From: Bacillota bacterium
Lineage (GTDB): Bacteria > Bacillota_A > Clostridia > Clostridiales > Clostridiaceae
Assembly: GCA_021780795.1 (NCBI GenBank)
Contig: JAJXYA010000082.1
Span: 1 to 5,659, forward strand
Length of the DNA stretch: 5,659 bases
Direction of reading: 5' to 3'
Shown here: positions 5,656-5,659 of the stretch, piece by piece
How positions within the stretch are numbered: the stretch's first letter is position 1
Layout of the letters: every line of letters starts with the position of its first letter
Translations under genes and position numbers: made by a program
The notes under the pieces: generated by a model
What the model saw: the letters and a program-made list of their open reading frames with translations, nothing else
Database searches by the model: none
Told to the model about the DNA's origin: nothing

Positions 5656-5659
5656 CCTC
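5656..5659 (-). promoter_or_regulatory. Ribosome binding site supporting the TTG start of holA
   Basis: The minus strand reads GAGGAAATACT and then TTG at 5648. The GAGG lies 7 nt before the TTG, normal spacing, and decides this non-ATG start. The site is cut by the window edge and could be longer. Confidence 0.6.

Noticed and set aside
1..5659. A new defence, mobile or biosynthetic system
   Set aside because: All but one of the genes belong to well-known core or sporulation families in a conserved order, and there are no recombinases, toxin-antitoxin pairs, CRISPR-like repeats or accessory domains.

Overview
The window is AT-rich and looks like chromosomal DNA of an endospore-forming clostridium, probably Clostridium in the broad sense. 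This rests on the low G+C, the two sporulation genes (gpr and spoIIP), the clostridial-looking protein sequences and the G-rich Shine-Dalgarno sites. The gene order holA / rpsT / gpr / spoIIP / small membrane protein / lepA is the conserved Firmicutes block; in Bacillus subtilis it is yqeN-rpsT-gpr-spoIIP-yqxA-lepA. I see no transposase, integrase, phage gene, CRISPR array, tRNA or rRNA, and no sign of horizontal transfer.

Layout from left to right. Positions 1-1278 (minus) hold the first 426 codons of lepA (elongation factor 4); its C-terminus lies off the left edge. The 1279-1464 gap carries two candidate lepA promoters and a weak hairpin. Positions 1465-1722 (minus) encode an unrecognised 85-residue single-pass membrane protein. 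The next gap, 1723-1810, is almost entirely one long imperfect inverted repeat whose arm contains the small gene's ribosome binding site. spoIIP (1811-2989, minus) and gpr (3044-4018, minus) follow, 54 bp apart, with a forespore-type promoter candidate in front of gpr. The 248-bp divergent region 4019-4266 also holds a strong vegetative promoter and a structured leader for rpsT (4267-4533, plus; ribosomal protein S20). rpsT ends in a clear intrinsic terminator and converges on holA (4614-5648, minus; DNA polymerase III delta), which starts with TTG at the right edge.

The genes fall into three groups. lepA and rpsT belong to translation, and holA to clamp loading in replication. gpr and spoIIP are sporulation genes: Gpr degrades small acid-soluble spore proteins at germination, and SpoIIP is a peptidoglycan hydrolase of engulfment. 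They probably share a transcript that may run on into the small membrane gene.

I found no new multi-gene system here; the coding content is conventional. The items most worth a second look are non-coding: the long RNA hairpin that would bury the small gene's Shine-Dalgarno site, and the rpsT leader hairpin whose CCCC loop is complementary to the rpsT Shine-Dalgarno run. Both are read directly from the sequence, but their function is inference.
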